Positions 18,399-27,253 are shown, numbered from the stretch's first letter. The stretch is 56,539 bases of DNA from an uncultured Prolixibacteraceae bacterium (GCA_903865775.1 CAIPKZ010000344.1:1-56539); one strand, 5' to 3'. Notes: a model not told the origin generated them from the sequence alone. Numbers and translations: made by a program.

Positions 18399-18833
18399 AC
18401 GAGTAATCAGTTCAGGTTCACACCACCTATTCAGTCCATTCTGGCATTTGGTGCAGCTATTGAAGCATTGAAAGCGGAAGGTGGAATTGAAAGTAGATCT
18501 GCCCGTTACCAGCAAAATTATCATCGATTAATCGAAGGAACCGAAGCCCTCGGCCTGAAAACCTATCTCAACAAAAAGGATCCAGGGTATATCATTACTG
18601 CATTTCTTTTTCCTGAATATCCATATTGTGATTTTACACAATTTTACGAAAAGCTTCACGAACGTGGTCAGGTTATTTATCAGGGAAGGTTATCTGACAC
18701 AGATTGTGTCGGTATAGGCAATATTGGCCAGCTTTATTTGGAAGATATTGAACCTTTACTGGTATCAATCCGTTCTGATACGAACGAAATGAATTTTCCA
18801 TGCTCCGAAATTTCTATCATCCGAAACTTTTAA
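18399..18833 (+). pseudogene. phnW: 5'-truncated phnW (2-aminoethylphosphonate-pyruvate transaminase)
   Basis: The open frame preserves about the last 140 residues of PhnW: 'NQFRFTPPIQSILAFGAAIE' followed by 'GGIESRSARYQQNYHRLIEG', 'PGYIITAFLFPE', 'GQVIYQGRLSDTDCVGIGNI' and 'GQLYLEDIEPLL'. The first roughly 230 residues, including the PLP lysine region, are gone. The 90 bp between the phnX stop and the relic contain a CCCCTGAAGGGG hairpin of a type scattered in Bacteroidota genomes, which may mark the deletion joint. PhnW would convert 2-aminoethylphosphonate to phosphonoacetaldehyde; this copy cannot do so. The frame itself has no internal stops, so the loss may be recent. Confidence 0.85.
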
Positions 18834-18922
18834 AACCTAGTTTTCCCATTCTTCAAAGCAACTTCATACATAGCTTTTTTGCGGTATTTTGCTGTCAGAG
18901 CTTTAAAAAATAGTTTTAGTTA

Positions 18923-18979
18923 ACTAACAATATTAGCAGAATATATAGGTTTGGTGTCATTTAGGCTAAAATAGCATTA
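18923..18979. promoter_or_regulatory. Bipartite operator-like element, copy 2 (inositol operon)
   Basis: This is the same architecture as at 15936-15992: CTAA-CAATA-TTAG at 18924-18936 and GCTA-AAA-TAGC at 18965-18975, with 40 bp between centres. The sequence between the boxes differs completely from copy 1, so only the boxes and their spacing are conserved. A TAGGTTTG promoter element (18946-18953) lies between the boxes. That puts one box over the -33 region and one near the transcription start. Confidence 0.7.
18946..18953 (+). promoter_or_regulatory. Bacteroidota-type -7 element of the symporter-iol-susCD operon
   Basis: TAGGTTTG matches the Bacteroidota sigma-ABfr -7 consensus TAnnTTTG exactly and lies 105 bp upstream of the symporter start. 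I do not see a clean TTTG at -33; instead the CTAA/TTAG inverted repeat overlaps that region, which fits a regulated promoter. Confidence 0.5.
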
Positions 18980-19058
18980 CATGTGGATAAAAAAGCAAAA
19001 GTGAAGGGAGATAATCCTTCCTATGTTTGCTTCGACTAAATATAATTAAGACTAACTG

Positions 19059-20870
19059 ATGAGAGAATTTGCGAGGATAGATTGGATTGTCTTTCTGGGA
19101 TATGCCGCAATCATTGTATTTACCGGATTGTGGGTGTCCAGAACGAAAAAGGGGGAGCAAAAAACTACTTCAGACTATTTCCTGGCAGGCCGTTCACTTC
19201 CATGGTGGACCATTGGTGCTGCGTTGCTTGCGGCCAATATATCAGCCGAACATTTTATTGCCATGTCAGGCTCAGGCTACGCAGTTGGGTTAGCGATAGC
19301 CGCTTATGAATGGATAGCTGCGATTGTATTGATTTTTGTTGCCAAGTATTTTCTTCCCGTATTTATTAAAAAGGGGATTTATACCATGCCTCAGTTTTTG
19401 GCTCAACGCTACGATAAGCGGGTGAGTACCATCATGGCAGTTTTCTGGGTATTGGTTTATATTTTCGTCAACATGACTGCTGTTCTCTACCTGGGGGCGC
19501 TGGCCATGGAGCGGATTATTGGCGTTCCAATGATTTATGGGATTATTGGATTTGCATTCTTTTCAGCTTTATACTCTTTATGGGGCGGAATGAAAGCCAT
19601 TGCCTGGACCGATGTAATCAATGTTTGTGTGCTGATTTTTGGTGGATTGGTAACCACCTTTCTGGCAGTCAGCGCACTGGGTGTTGACCATGGCTTTATT
19701 TCAGGGTTTGGTGAACTCATTCAAAAAGCTCCGGAAAAATTTCACATGATTATTGAAAAGGGGACAGTTTTTGTCCCGGATGGAATGGGTGGAAAGAAGG
19801 ATGCTTTTACCGATCTCCCCGGATTAGGCGTGGTTCTTGGTTCGATGTGGCTGACCAACATGTCATTCTGGGGCTTTAACCAGTTCATCATTCAACGCGG
19901 ACTGGCAGGAAAAAGCCTGAAGGAAGCTCAATACGGAGTTGTTTTTGCCGGCTACCTGAAATTATTGATTCCTGTTTTAGTTGTATTACCCGGAATTGCA
20001 GCGTTTGCACTGGGAGCTGATTTGGCAAAATCTGACGAAGCTTACCCTTGGCTGCTCAGCAATATTGTGCCTGTCGGCATAAAAGGACTCGCCTTCTCAG
20101 CCATAGCGGCGGCAGCTGTTTCGGCACTTAGCTCCATCGTAAACAGTGTTTCAACGGTTTTTACCATGGATATTTATAAAGCCCACCTGAGCAAAAACAC
20201 CGAAGACCAAAAGCTGGTAGTTGTTGGTCGGATAGCAGCCCTGATTGCACTGATCATTGCAACCTGTGTCGCTCCTCAGTTGAGATCGCTCGACCAGGCG
20301 TATCAATATATTCAGGAATACACTGGCTACATTTATCCGGGCGAGTTCCTGATCTTTTTCTGTGGATTATTCTGGGTACAGTCAAAAGCGAATGCTGCTG
20401 TTTGGGTTGCATTGCTCACCATTCCATTGGGAATCGTTCTCAAGGTTATAAATCCGGAACTCCCTTTCATTTTAAGGATTGGGTATGTTTTCATGATACT
20501 TACCATCGTGATGGTCGGATTAAGTTTACTGGATAAATCGCACAATACCGAGAATAAATTTAGCAATGATTTAGCCAGGCGCCAATCTGTAAAACTTGGA
20601 TGGAGAATCATCGCCGTTGCGGCTTTTATTGGCGTGGTTGCAGCCTTTTTTGTTGTACCAATGCGAAACCTCGCACTTGAAGCAATCTACGTTCTGGTTG
20701 TCGGATTTATCTTAATCGGCGTCATCCTTGTCTTAAATTCAACTAAAAAGACAATGGACGTGAACGGACTTGTCATTGAAAGATCCATGTTTAAAACAAC
20801 AAACACCTTCAACATAGCAGCAATTGGTATTTGCGGGATATTGGGAACCCTGTACTACCTTTTCTGGTAA
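19059..20870 (+). CDS. Sodium:solute symporter (SSS/SGLT family), likely inositol or sugar uptake
   Basis: A 603-residue integral inner-membrane protein with about 14 hydrophobic segments. SSS signatures include 'TSDYFLAGRSLPWWTIGAAL', 'AANISAEHFIAMSGSGYAVG', 'GIYTMPQFLAQRYDKR', 'LYSLWGGMKAIAWTDVINV' and 'SALSSIVNSVSTVFTMDIYK'. It resembles the SGLT/vSGLT and myo-inositol (SMIT) branch rather than the proline branch. It is the first gene of the inositol operon, directly behind the operator-promoter element, with the transaldolase gene 33 bp downstream. The natural inference is periplasm-to-cytoplasm import of myo-inositol with sodium, after the SusCD pair at the end of the operon brings material across the outer membrane. 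Substrate is inferred from context only. Confidence 0.82.
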   Translation: MREFARIDWIVFLGYAAIIVFTGLWVSRTKKGEQKTTSDYFLAGRSLPWWTIGAALLAANISAEHFIAMSGSGYAVGLAIAAYEWIAAIVLIFVAKYFLPVFIKKGIYTMPQFLAQRYDKRVSTIMAVFWVLVYIFVNMTAVLYLGALAMERIIGVPMIYGIIGFAFFSALYSLWGGMKAIAWTDVINVCVLIFGGLVTTFLAVSALGVDHGFISGFGELIQKAPEKFHMIIEKGTVFVPDGMGGKKDAFTDLPGLGVVLGSMWLTNMSFWGFNQFIIQRGLAGKSLKEAQYGVVFAGYLKLLIPVLVVLPGIAAFALGADLAKSDEAYPWLLSNIVPVGIKGLAFSAIAAAAVSALSSIVNSVSTVFTMDIYKAHLSKNTEDQKLVVVGRIAALIALIIATCVAPQLRSLDQAYQYIQEYTGYIYPGEFLIFFCGLFWVQSKANAAVWVALLTIPLGIVLKVINPELPFILRIGYVFMILTIVMVGLSLLDKSHNTENKFSNDLARRQSVKLGWRIIAVAAFIGVVAAFFVVPMRNLALEAIYVLVVGFILIGVILVLNSTKKTMDVNGLVIERSMFKTTNTFNIAAIGICGILGTLYYLFW

Positions 20871-20903
20871 TTATTTTGACAAAAATGCTTCAATAAAAAC
20901 ATA

Positions 20904-21992
20904 ATGGAAAAAGAATCAAATCATAACAAATCATATAAAAGCATACTGCACGAGATGACTCAAACAACACCGACTGTGCTGTGGAATGATTCCTGTGCGA
21001 TTGAAGAATTAAAAAGTTCGATCGGACATGGAGCCCTTGGAGCGACCTGTAATCCGGTGATCGTCAATAGTGTCCTGAAACAGGAATGGGATATTTGGAA
21101 GATGCGAATTCCACAAATAATCCTTGAAAATCCAACCGCTACGGAAGATGAAATTGCCTGGCTGCTTATTGAAGAAATGTCAAAGAAGGCTGCAGCGCTT
21201 TTGATGCCCATATTTATCAGCGAAAAAGGCAAGAATGGACGATTGTCGATACAGACCGATCCGAGGTTCTATCGTAATGCAGAAAAGATTGTTCAGCAGG
21301 CAGTCCATTTCAACGAGCTTGCTCCGAATATCATAGTTAAGATTCCTGTAACAAAGGCCGGAGTAATAGCTATCGAAGAGGCAACTTATTTGGGTATCAG
21401 CATCAATGCAACGGTAAGTTTTACTGTTTCGCAGGCCATTGCCGTTGCAGAAGCTGTTGAACGCGGATTGGTACGTCGCGAGAAGGAAGGAAAGGATATT
21501 AGCACGATGGGGCCGGTCTGCACAATCATGGTAGGAAGGCTCGATGACTTACTGAAGGCTGTGGCAGAAAAGGAAAACATCATCGCAAACCCTGAAATTT
21601 TGGATTGGGCGGGTGTCGCTGTCATGAAGAAAGCGTACAAGATCTACCGTGAAAGAGGATATCGTTTGCGCCTGTTAAGTGCAGCCTTCAGGAACCATTA
21701 TCACTGGTCGGAGTTCATTGGCGGCGATGTTGTGATTTCTCCGCCTTGGCAATGGCAGCAAAGGTATAATGGCTCAGATGTGACTGTGGAAAACAGGATG
21801 GATACGCCTGTAGATGCGAAAATCATTGCAGAACTCGAAAAGAAGTTCGTTGATTTTCGACGTGCATACGATGAAAATGGGTTGACCGTGGAGGAGTTTG
21901 ACGGATTCGGGGCAACAGTAAGGACCTTGAGCCAGTTTTGTCAGGCAACCACCAATGTGATCGCATCGGTAAGGGAAATGATGCTGGTATAG
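20904..21992 (+). CDS. Transaldolase-family enzyme in an inositol operon
   Basis: A 362-residue class I aldolase-fold protein. The Schiff-base lysine is K146 in 'NIIVKIPVTKAGVIAIEEA', followed by 'GISINATVSFTVSQA' (N168, like TalB N154). The N-terminal 'TPTVLWNDS' (D29) and 'ALGATCNPVIV' (N50) match the TalB Asp17 and Asn35 regions. By hand alignment the TalB Glu96 position is Gln here ('RLSIQTDPRF', Q116), as in fructose-6-phosphate aldolase. The TalB Phe178 position is Met ('TIMVGRLDD'), with the phosphate-site Arg kept. It sits between the symporter and iolB, in an operon lacking iolC and iolJ. I infer that it cleaves 5-keto-2-deoxygluconate (or its 6-phosphate) into malonate semialdehyde plus a dihydroxyacetone unit. 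A housekeeping transaldolase role is less likely. Confidence 0.8.
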   Translation: MEKESNHNKSYKSILHEMTQTTPTVLWNDSCAIEELKSSIGHGALGATCNPVIVNSVLKQEWDIWKMRIPQIILENPTATEDEIAWLLIEEMSKKAAALLMPIFISEKGKNGRLSIQTDPRFYRNAEKIVQQAVHFNELAPNIIVKIPVTKAGVIAIEEATYLGISINATVSFTVSQAIAVAEAVERGLVRREKEGKDISTMGPVCTIMVGRLDDLLKAVAEKENIIANPEILDWAGVAVMKKAYKIYRERGYRLRLLSAAFRNHYHWSEFIGGDVVISPPWQWQQRYNGSDVTVENRMDTPVDAKIIAELEKKFVDFRRAYDENGLTVEEFDGFGATVRTLSQFCQATTNVIASVREMMLV

Positions 21993-22022
21993 ATACAGAT
22001 TAATGTGATAGCCGGAAAAACT

Positions 22023-22919
22023 ATGAACAGAGATAAAACATGCCAGTTATTGGCAAAATCTTCTTCTGATAAAGAGATTTACCAAACCATTACCTCAGAG
22101 GAGGCAGGATGGAATCATCTGAATTTCACGGCCAGAACATTGAATCATGGACAAAAATGGGTTGGAGAAACCGGGAACAATGAATATCTTTTTGTCTTGC
22201 TTGGCGGGAATTTTATGGCAGAAACCTCTGCAGGAACATGGAAGACTTCAAACGGCAGAAAAGATGTTTTCAGTGGTCTGCCGCATGCATTGTACCTTCC
22301 GAAAAATACAAATTTTGAAATCACGCCTGTAGGCAATTCTCTTGACATTGCTTGCGGATGGTGTGCCGCTGAAGAGTTTTTCCCGGCTCACCTCGTAACT
22401 CCGGCTGATGTTCTGAATATGGGAATTGAATACCGCGGGGGCGATAATGCCAGCCGTCAGATTAACAGAATTTTGCCTCCGGGATCAGCATGCAGTAAGC
22501 TGGTTTGTGTTGAAGTTTATACTCCTTCAGGAAACTGGAGTTCATTTCCGGCGCATAAACATGATAGCCGAAAAACTGATCCGCTGACAGGTAAGCTTTT
22601 GGAAGCCGATCTGGAGGAAATTTATTTTTATAAAATTGACCAACCACAAGGATTTGCTATGCAGAAAGTTTACAACGATGACCGGAGTCTGAATGAAATT
22701 GCAGAGGCCCGTAACAACGACGTAGTTCTGGTTACTGAAGGCTATCACCCTGTCGTTGCTGGTCATGGATACCATGTGTATTATCTTAATTTTCTGGCAG
22801 GAAGTGACCAGAGTCTGGCCAGTTCGGATGATCCCGATCACAAATGGATTTATGGAACCTGGAAAGGAATGGATCCGCGAATTCCCATGGTGACTATCGA
22901 CATGAACAGGGAATTGTGA
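22023..22919 (+). CDS. iolB: 5-deoxy-glucuronate isomerase
   Basis: A cupin-fold isomerase of the inositol pathway converting 5-deoxy-D-glucuronate to 5-keto-2-deoxy-D-gluconate. The track starts at a GTG (22005); the ATG at 22023 ('MNRDKTCQLLAKSSSDKEIY') is more natural and gives 298 residues, close to the family norm. Typical stretches are 'NEYLFVLLGGNF', 'VCVEVYTPSGNWSSFPAHKH', 'LEEIYFYKIDQPQGFAMQKV', 'VVLVTEGYHPVVAGHGYHVY' and 'YYLNFLAGSDQSLASSDDP', including the metal-binding His and Glu residues. It acts in the cytoplasm after IolD and before the step that would normally need IolC kinase. Confidence 0.93.
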   Translation: MNRDKTCQLLAKSSSDKEIYQTITSEEAGWNHLNFTARTLNHGQKWVGETGNNEYLFVLLGGNFMAETSAGTWKTSNGRKDVFSGLPHALYLPKNTNFEITPVGNSLDIACGWCAAEEFFPAHLVTPADVLNMGIEYRGGDNASRQINRILPPGSACSKLVCVEVYTPSGNWSSFPAHKHDSRKTDPLTGKLLEADLEEIYFYKIDQPQGFAMQKVYNDDRSLNEIAEARNNDVVLVTEGYHPVVAGHGYHVYYLNFLAGSDQSLASSDDPDHKWIYGTWKGMDPRIPMVTIDMNREL

Positions 22920-22957
22920 AAATAAGTTAGAAGTACTAAAAAATAAAGTGCATCAAA

Positions 22958-24817
22958 ATGACAACAATTAAATTAACCGTTGGACAGGCCGTAGTGAAGT
23001 TTCTTAAAAACCAGTATGTGGAACGCGACGGTTTTAAAAGTCCATTCTTTGCGGGATGTCTGGGAATTTTCGGTCATGGCATTGTTGCCGGTGTGGGCGA
23101 AGGTTTGATGGAAGACACCAATTTCAGATACATCATGACCAAAAATGAGCAAGCTTCGGTTCATGTCGCGATTGCTTATGCCAAAATGAAAAACCGGATG
23201 GGAACCTTTGCCTGCATCTCGTCTATCGGACCGGGAGCAACCAACATGGTTACCGGTGCCGCCTGCGCAACCATAAACCGCCTTCCGGTATTGCTCATTC
23301 CGGGCGATATTTTTGCCCGCCGCAATGTTGCTCCTGTTTTGCAGCAACTCGAGTCATCCACGTCACAGGATATTTCAGTAAACGACTGTTTTAAACCGGT
23401 CTCCAAATATTGGGATCGCATCAACCGGGCCGAACAATTAATTACTTCTTTACCCGAAGTGATGCGCGTTCTTACTTCTCCTTCTGAAACCGGTGCGGTT
23501 ACACTGGCCTTGCCACAGGATGTTCAGGCTGAAGCTTTTGATTTTCCTGAAGAATTGTTCCGTAAACGGGTTTGGAGAATTCAGCGCCCGAGACCTGATT
23601 TGGATTTGTTGAAAGAAGCTGTCCAATGGATAAAAGCCTCGAAAAAACCGGTTATTGTTGCCGGAGGTGGAGTAATCTACAGCGAAGCCACTGAAGCGTT
23701 GGCCAGCTTGGTTCAGAAAACCCGGATACCGGTAACCGAAACTTTTGCCGGCAAAGGATCGTTGCCGTACAATCACCCTTCAAATTTGGGGGCTGTGGGT
23801 GTAACCGGAACTCCGGGAGCCAATGAATATACCGAACAGGCTGATTTGGTGATCGGCATCGGAACCCGATACAGCGATTTCACTACAGCATCAAAAACAG
23901 CGTTCCAAAATCCAAATGTCAAATTCATCAACATCAATATTGCCGAATTCGATTCGCACAAACACAGTGCCTTGCCATTGATAGCCGATGCCAGAGTTTG
24001 TCTGGAAGAACTGACCGAATTACTTGCAGGCTATCGGGTTGCCGATGAATATCATTCGCGTGTTTTAATTCTGAATCAGGAATGGGACAAAATGGTTACC
24101 GAATTTTATGCGGTTTCCGGAGAAACTCCAGTTCATCAGCGCGAGGTTGTTGGTGCGGTAAACGATTTTTCCGGCCCGCGTGATGTGGTTTTGTGTGCTG
24201 CCGGAAGTTTACCCGGTGATCTTCATAAACTATGGAGAACGCTCGACAACAAAGGATTTCATCTTGAATACGGCTATTCTACCATGGGGTATGAATGTGC
24301 TGCAGGTATGGGAGCCAAAATGGCCTGTCCAGACCGTGAAATTTATGTGATGGTGGGAGATGGCAATTACCTGATGATGAACAGTGAGATTGTTACCTCA
24401 ATTCAGGAAGGTGTGAAATTCATCATCATTCTGCTAAACAACAATGGTTTTGCAAGTATCGGTGGTCTTTCTCAATCCATCGGTTCGGAGCGTTTCGGAA
24501 CTAAATACCGCTATCGCGAAGAAGAAACCGGACTTTTAAGCGGCGATGTTCTTCCTGTCGATTATGCGCAAAATGCCCGAAGTCTTGGCGCTTATGTGAT
24601 TGAAGCCCAAAACATCGATTCGCTGAAAGCTGCTCTGGCAGAAGCTAAAAAGCAGAATAAGACTACGGTAATTACCATCGAAACCAGCCTGACGAAAGGA
24701 GTACCCGGATATGCCTGGTGGGAAGTTGCCATAGCCGAGGTTTCGGAAGTCGATACGGTAAAAGAAGCCTATTCCGATTATTTGGAGAAAAAGAAAAAAC
24801 AAAGGTATTACTTGTAA
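22958..24817 (+). CDS. iolD: 3D-(3,5/4)-trihydroxycyclohexane-1,2-dione hydrolase (ThDP enzyme)
   Basis: A 619-residue thiamine-diphosphate enzyme that opens the ring of trihydroxycyclohexane-1,2-dione to give 5-deoxy-glucuronate. The N-terminal PYR domain has the activating Glu in 'YIMTKNEQASVHVAIAYAK'. The C-terminal PP domain has the ThDP motif 'VGDGNYLMMNSEIVTSIQEG' ending in 'IILLNNNGF'. The stretches 'FFAGCLGIFGHGIVAGVGEG' and 'VAGGGVIYSEATEALASLV' are typical of IolD within the acetolactate-synthase superfamily. It is 38 bp downstream of iolB and 33 bp upstream of iolA. Length and motifs are complete, so it should be active. Confidence 0.95.
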   Translation: MTTIKLTVGQAVVKFLKNQYVERDGFKSPFFAGCLGIFGHGIVAGVGEGLMEDTNFRYIMTKNEQASVHVAIAYAKMKNRMGTFACISSIGPGATNMVTGAACATINRLPVLLIPGDIFARRNVAPVLQQLESSTSQDISVNDCFKPVSKYWDRINRAEQLITSLPEVMRVLTSPSETGAVTLALPQDVQAEAFDFPEELFRKRVWRIQRPRPDLDLLKEAVQWIKASKKPVIVAGGGVIYSEATEALASLVQKTRIPVTETFAGKGSLPYNHPSNLGAVGVTGTPGANEYTEQADLVIGIGTRYSDFTTASKTAFQNPNVKFININIAEFDSHKHSALPLIADARVCLEELTELLAGYRVADEYHSRVLILNQEWDKMVTEFYAVSGETPVHQREVVGAVNDFSGPRDVVLCAAGSLPGDLHKLWRTLDNKGFHLEYGYSTMGYECAAGMGAKMACPDREIYVMVGDGNYLMMNSEIVTSIQEGVKFIIILLNNNGFASIGGLSQSIGSERFGTKYRYREEETGLLSGDVLPVDYAQNARSLGAYVIEAQNIDSLKAALAEAKKQNKTTVITIETSLTKGVPGYAWWEVAIAEVSEVDTVKEAYSDYLEKKKKQRYYL

Positions 24818-24850
24818 ATCATACAGATAACAAGACTTTATACAAAAAAT

Positions 24851-26323
24851 ATGACAACAATTCTGCGAAATTATATCAACGGACAGTGGGTTGAAAGTAA
24901 AGGAAAGGATCTACTGAATGTTATTAATCCGGCCACGGGGAAGTCAATCATTAAAGTTCCGGCAGGCAGCGCCATCGATATTGAAGAGGCTGCCAAGGCT
25001 GCTTCCGAAGCTTGGCCGGCATGGAGAAATACACCGGCAACCCAGCGTGTACAGTATTTGTATAGCATGAAACAAATTCTGGAAAAGCACACTGATGAAA
25101 TAGCTGCAATTTGCACCAAAGAGTGTGGTAAAACTTTTGCCGAATCAAAAGCCGAAATAGTCAGGGCTGTCGAAAATATCGAAGTTGCCTGTGGTATTCC
25201 AACACTCATGCAAAGTGTTTTTTCTGAAGATATTGCCACTGGTGTCGATGAGTTTGTTATTCGGCAACCTTTGGGAGTGGGGGCATGCATTTCTCCGTTC
25301 AATTTCCCGATCATGATCCCGTTTTGGTTCATGCCATATGCCATCGCATGTGGAAATACCTACATCGTAAAACCTTCGGAAAAAGTGCCAATGACCATGA
25401 CACGGATTTTCGAATTGTTCGAAAGCATCGGTTTGCCAAAAGGTGTCCTGAATATGGTTCACGGTGGCAGAGATACAGTTGATGCTATCCTGAAAAATCC
25501 GCTCATTCCGGCAATCAGCTTTGTCGGATCAACTGCGGTAGCCAAATATGTTTATCAAACCGGAGCTGCAAACGGAAAAAGAGTTCAGGCGCAGGGTGGC
25601 GCAAAAAATGCAGTCGTCGTAATGCCCGATGCTGACGTGGAAACAACAGTCCGTATTATCGCCGACAGTGCTTTCGGATGTGCCGGTCAGCGTTGCCTTG
25701 CAGCTTCAGTTTTAGTGATTGTTGGCGATGCTGCTGAAAAAATCACCCCAAAACTCATCAAACTGGCTCAGTCGAAAAAGACCGGAAACGGGATGACTCC
25801 TGATGTCGATATGGGACCAGTGATTACCATGGAAAGCATGGAAAGAATCCGCAAAATCATTGAGACGGGAATCGAAGATGGGGTGAAGCTTTTATTGGAT
25901 GGAAGAGAAGTCAAAGTTACCGGATTTGAAGATGGATTCTTTATCGGGCCTACAATTCTTGGAAATGTGAGTGCCGAAAGTGAAGTTTATCAAACTGAAA
26001 TATTTGGACCTGTTCTGAGTGTCATCAATGTCAAAACCCTTGATGAGGCCATTGAGCTGATCAACAAAAACCGGTATGGAAACTCAGCCTGTATTTTTAC
26101 CCGAAGCGGCGCTGCGGCACGAAAATTCCGTCATGAAACGCTAGCCGGAAATATCGGCGTAAACATTGGCGTAGCTGCTCCGATGGCATTTTTCCCTTTC
26201 AGCGGCTGGAAAGAAAGCTTCTTCGGAGATCTGCACGGACAGTCATCTCACGCAGTTGAATTCTATACCCAGACCAAAGTTGTTATCGAACGATGGAATG
26301 AAGAATGGACCAGAAAATTCTAA
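24851..26323 (+). CDS. iolA: Methylmalonate/malonate-semialdehyde dehydrogenase (CoA-acylating)
   Basis: A 490-residue aldehyde dehydrogenase of the MMSDH type. The catalytic Cys is in 'DSAFGCAGQRCLAASVLVIV'. Other family marks are 'PLGVGACISPFNFPIMIPFW', 'CGNTYIVKPSEKVPMTM', 'GAKNAVVVMPDADVE' and 'NIGVAAPMAFFPFSGWKESF'. The usual catalytic Glu of other aldehyde dehydrogenases is replaced, as expected for this CoA-dependent branch ('QAQGGAKN'). It converts malonate semialdehyde, the three-carbon product of inositol cleavage, into acetyl-CoA and CO2 with NAD. Its place in the operon implies that the pathway still yields malonate semialdehyde even though IolC and IolJ are not encoded nearby. 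Confidence 0.93.
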   Translation: MTTILRNYINGQWVESKGKDLLNVINPATGKSIIKVPAGSAIDIEEAAKAASEAWPAWRNTPATQRVQYLYSMKQILEKHTDEIAAICTKECGKTFAESKAEIVRAVENIEVACGIPTLMQSVFSEDIATGVDEFVIRQPLGVGACISPFNFPIMIPFWFMPYAIACGNTYIVKPSEKVPMTMTRIFELFESIGLPKGVLNMVHGGRDTVDAILKNPLIPAISFVGSTAVAKYVYQTGAANGKRVQAQGGAKNAVVVMPDADVETTVRIIADSAFGCAGQRCLAASVLVIVGDAAEKITPKLIKLAQSKKTGNGMTPDVDMGPVITMESMERIRKIIETGIEDGVKLLLDGREVKVTGFEDGFFIGPTILGNVSAESEVYQTEIFGPVLSVINVKTLDEAIELINKNRYGNSACIFTRSGAAARKFRHETLAGNIGVNIGVAAPMAFFPFSGWKESFFGDLHGQSSHAVEFYTQTKVVIERWNEEWTRKF

Positions 26324-26353
26324 ACCGATCATCATGCTAAAACATAAACCGAT

Positions 26354-27253
26354 ATGATAAAAATAGCTAATGCCCCATGTTCATGGGGAGTACTCGAATT
26401 TGATCTTGGCGGCAAAGCTGCCGGTTTTGAACAGGTCCTTGACGAAATCCGTGAAACCGGATATGAAGGATCAGAACTTGGCGATTGGGGCTTCATGCCT
26501 GCCGTTCCTTCTGAATTAAAGCACGAACTTGACAAACGCAAGCTTGCGATGGTCGGCGCTTTTGTTCCGGTATTTCTGAAAGATCGTTCCAAACATGCTG
26601 CAGGTGCCGAACTTGCTGTAAAAACAGCTAGGCTGATGGCTGATGCCGGATATCCCGAAGCATTTATTGTTCTGGCCGACGACAACGGAAGTGTGCCGGA
26701 ACGTACTCTGAATGCCGGAAGAGTTTCAGCAAAAATAGGATTGACCAGTGAAGAATGGCAAATATTTGCTGAAGGAGCAAATTTTGTTGCTGCTAAAGTG
26801 AAAGCAGAAACCGGACTTCGAACTGTATTTCATCATCATTGTGCCGGTTATGTCGAAACTCCGTCTGAAGTTGACCAATTGATGGCCTTGACAGATCCGG
26901 CATTGGTCGGTCTGGTGCTTGATATGGGGCATTTTCAGTTTGGTGGAGGCGACCCGCTGGCAGCCTTGAAAAAACATCAGGCACGAATCTGGCACATTCA
27001 TTTTAAAGATTGTCATCCCGAAATTGCAGCAAAGTCAGCCCTCGAAGGTTGGGATTATTTTCAATCGGTCGGAAACGGAGTTTTCTGCGAACTGGGTAAA
27101 GGTGGAGTAAATTTTCCGGCGATTGTTGAAGAACTGACCCGGCAAAATTACAGCGGATGGATAGTTGTTGAACAGGATGTTTTGCCCGGAATGGGAAATC
27201 CAAAAGTTTGTGCACAGAAAAATCGTGAATACATTAAATCGCTTGGCCTGTAA
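26354..27253 (+). CDS. iolE: Inosose dehydratase-type TIM barrel
   Basis: A 299-residue xylose-isomerase-like TIM barrel matching 2-keto-myo-inositol dehydratase. Characteristic parts are 'MIKIANAPCSWGVLEFDLGG', 'GYEGSELGDWGFMP', 'VFHHHCAGYVETPSEVDQLM', 'GLVLDMGHFQFGGGDPLAAL', 'RIWHIHFKDCHPEIAAKSAL' and 'GGVNFPAIVEELTRQNYSGW'. The metal ligands (Glu, Asp, His, Glu) of the family are visible in those motifs. It removes water from scyllo-inosose to give 3D-trihydroxycyclohexane-1,2-dione, the IolD substrate. The start ATG is 30 bp after iolA. IolE and the epimerase IolH/IolI are related, but the 'APCSWG' N-terminus favours IolE. Confidence 0.88.
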   Translation: MIKIANAPCSWGVLEFDLGGKAAGFEQVLDEIRETGYEGSELGDWGFMPAVPSELKHELDKRKLAMVGAFVPVFLKDRSKHAAGAELAVKTARLMADAGYPEAFIVLADDNGSVPERTLNAGRVSAKIGLTSEEWQIFAEGANFVAAKVKAETGLRTVFHHHCAGYVETPSEVDQLMALTDPALVGLVLDMGHFQFGGGDPLAALKKHQARIWHIHFKDCHPEIAAKSALEGWDYFQSVGNGVFCELGKGGVNFPAIVEELTRQNYSGWIVVEQDVLPGMGNPKVCAQKNREYIKSLGL

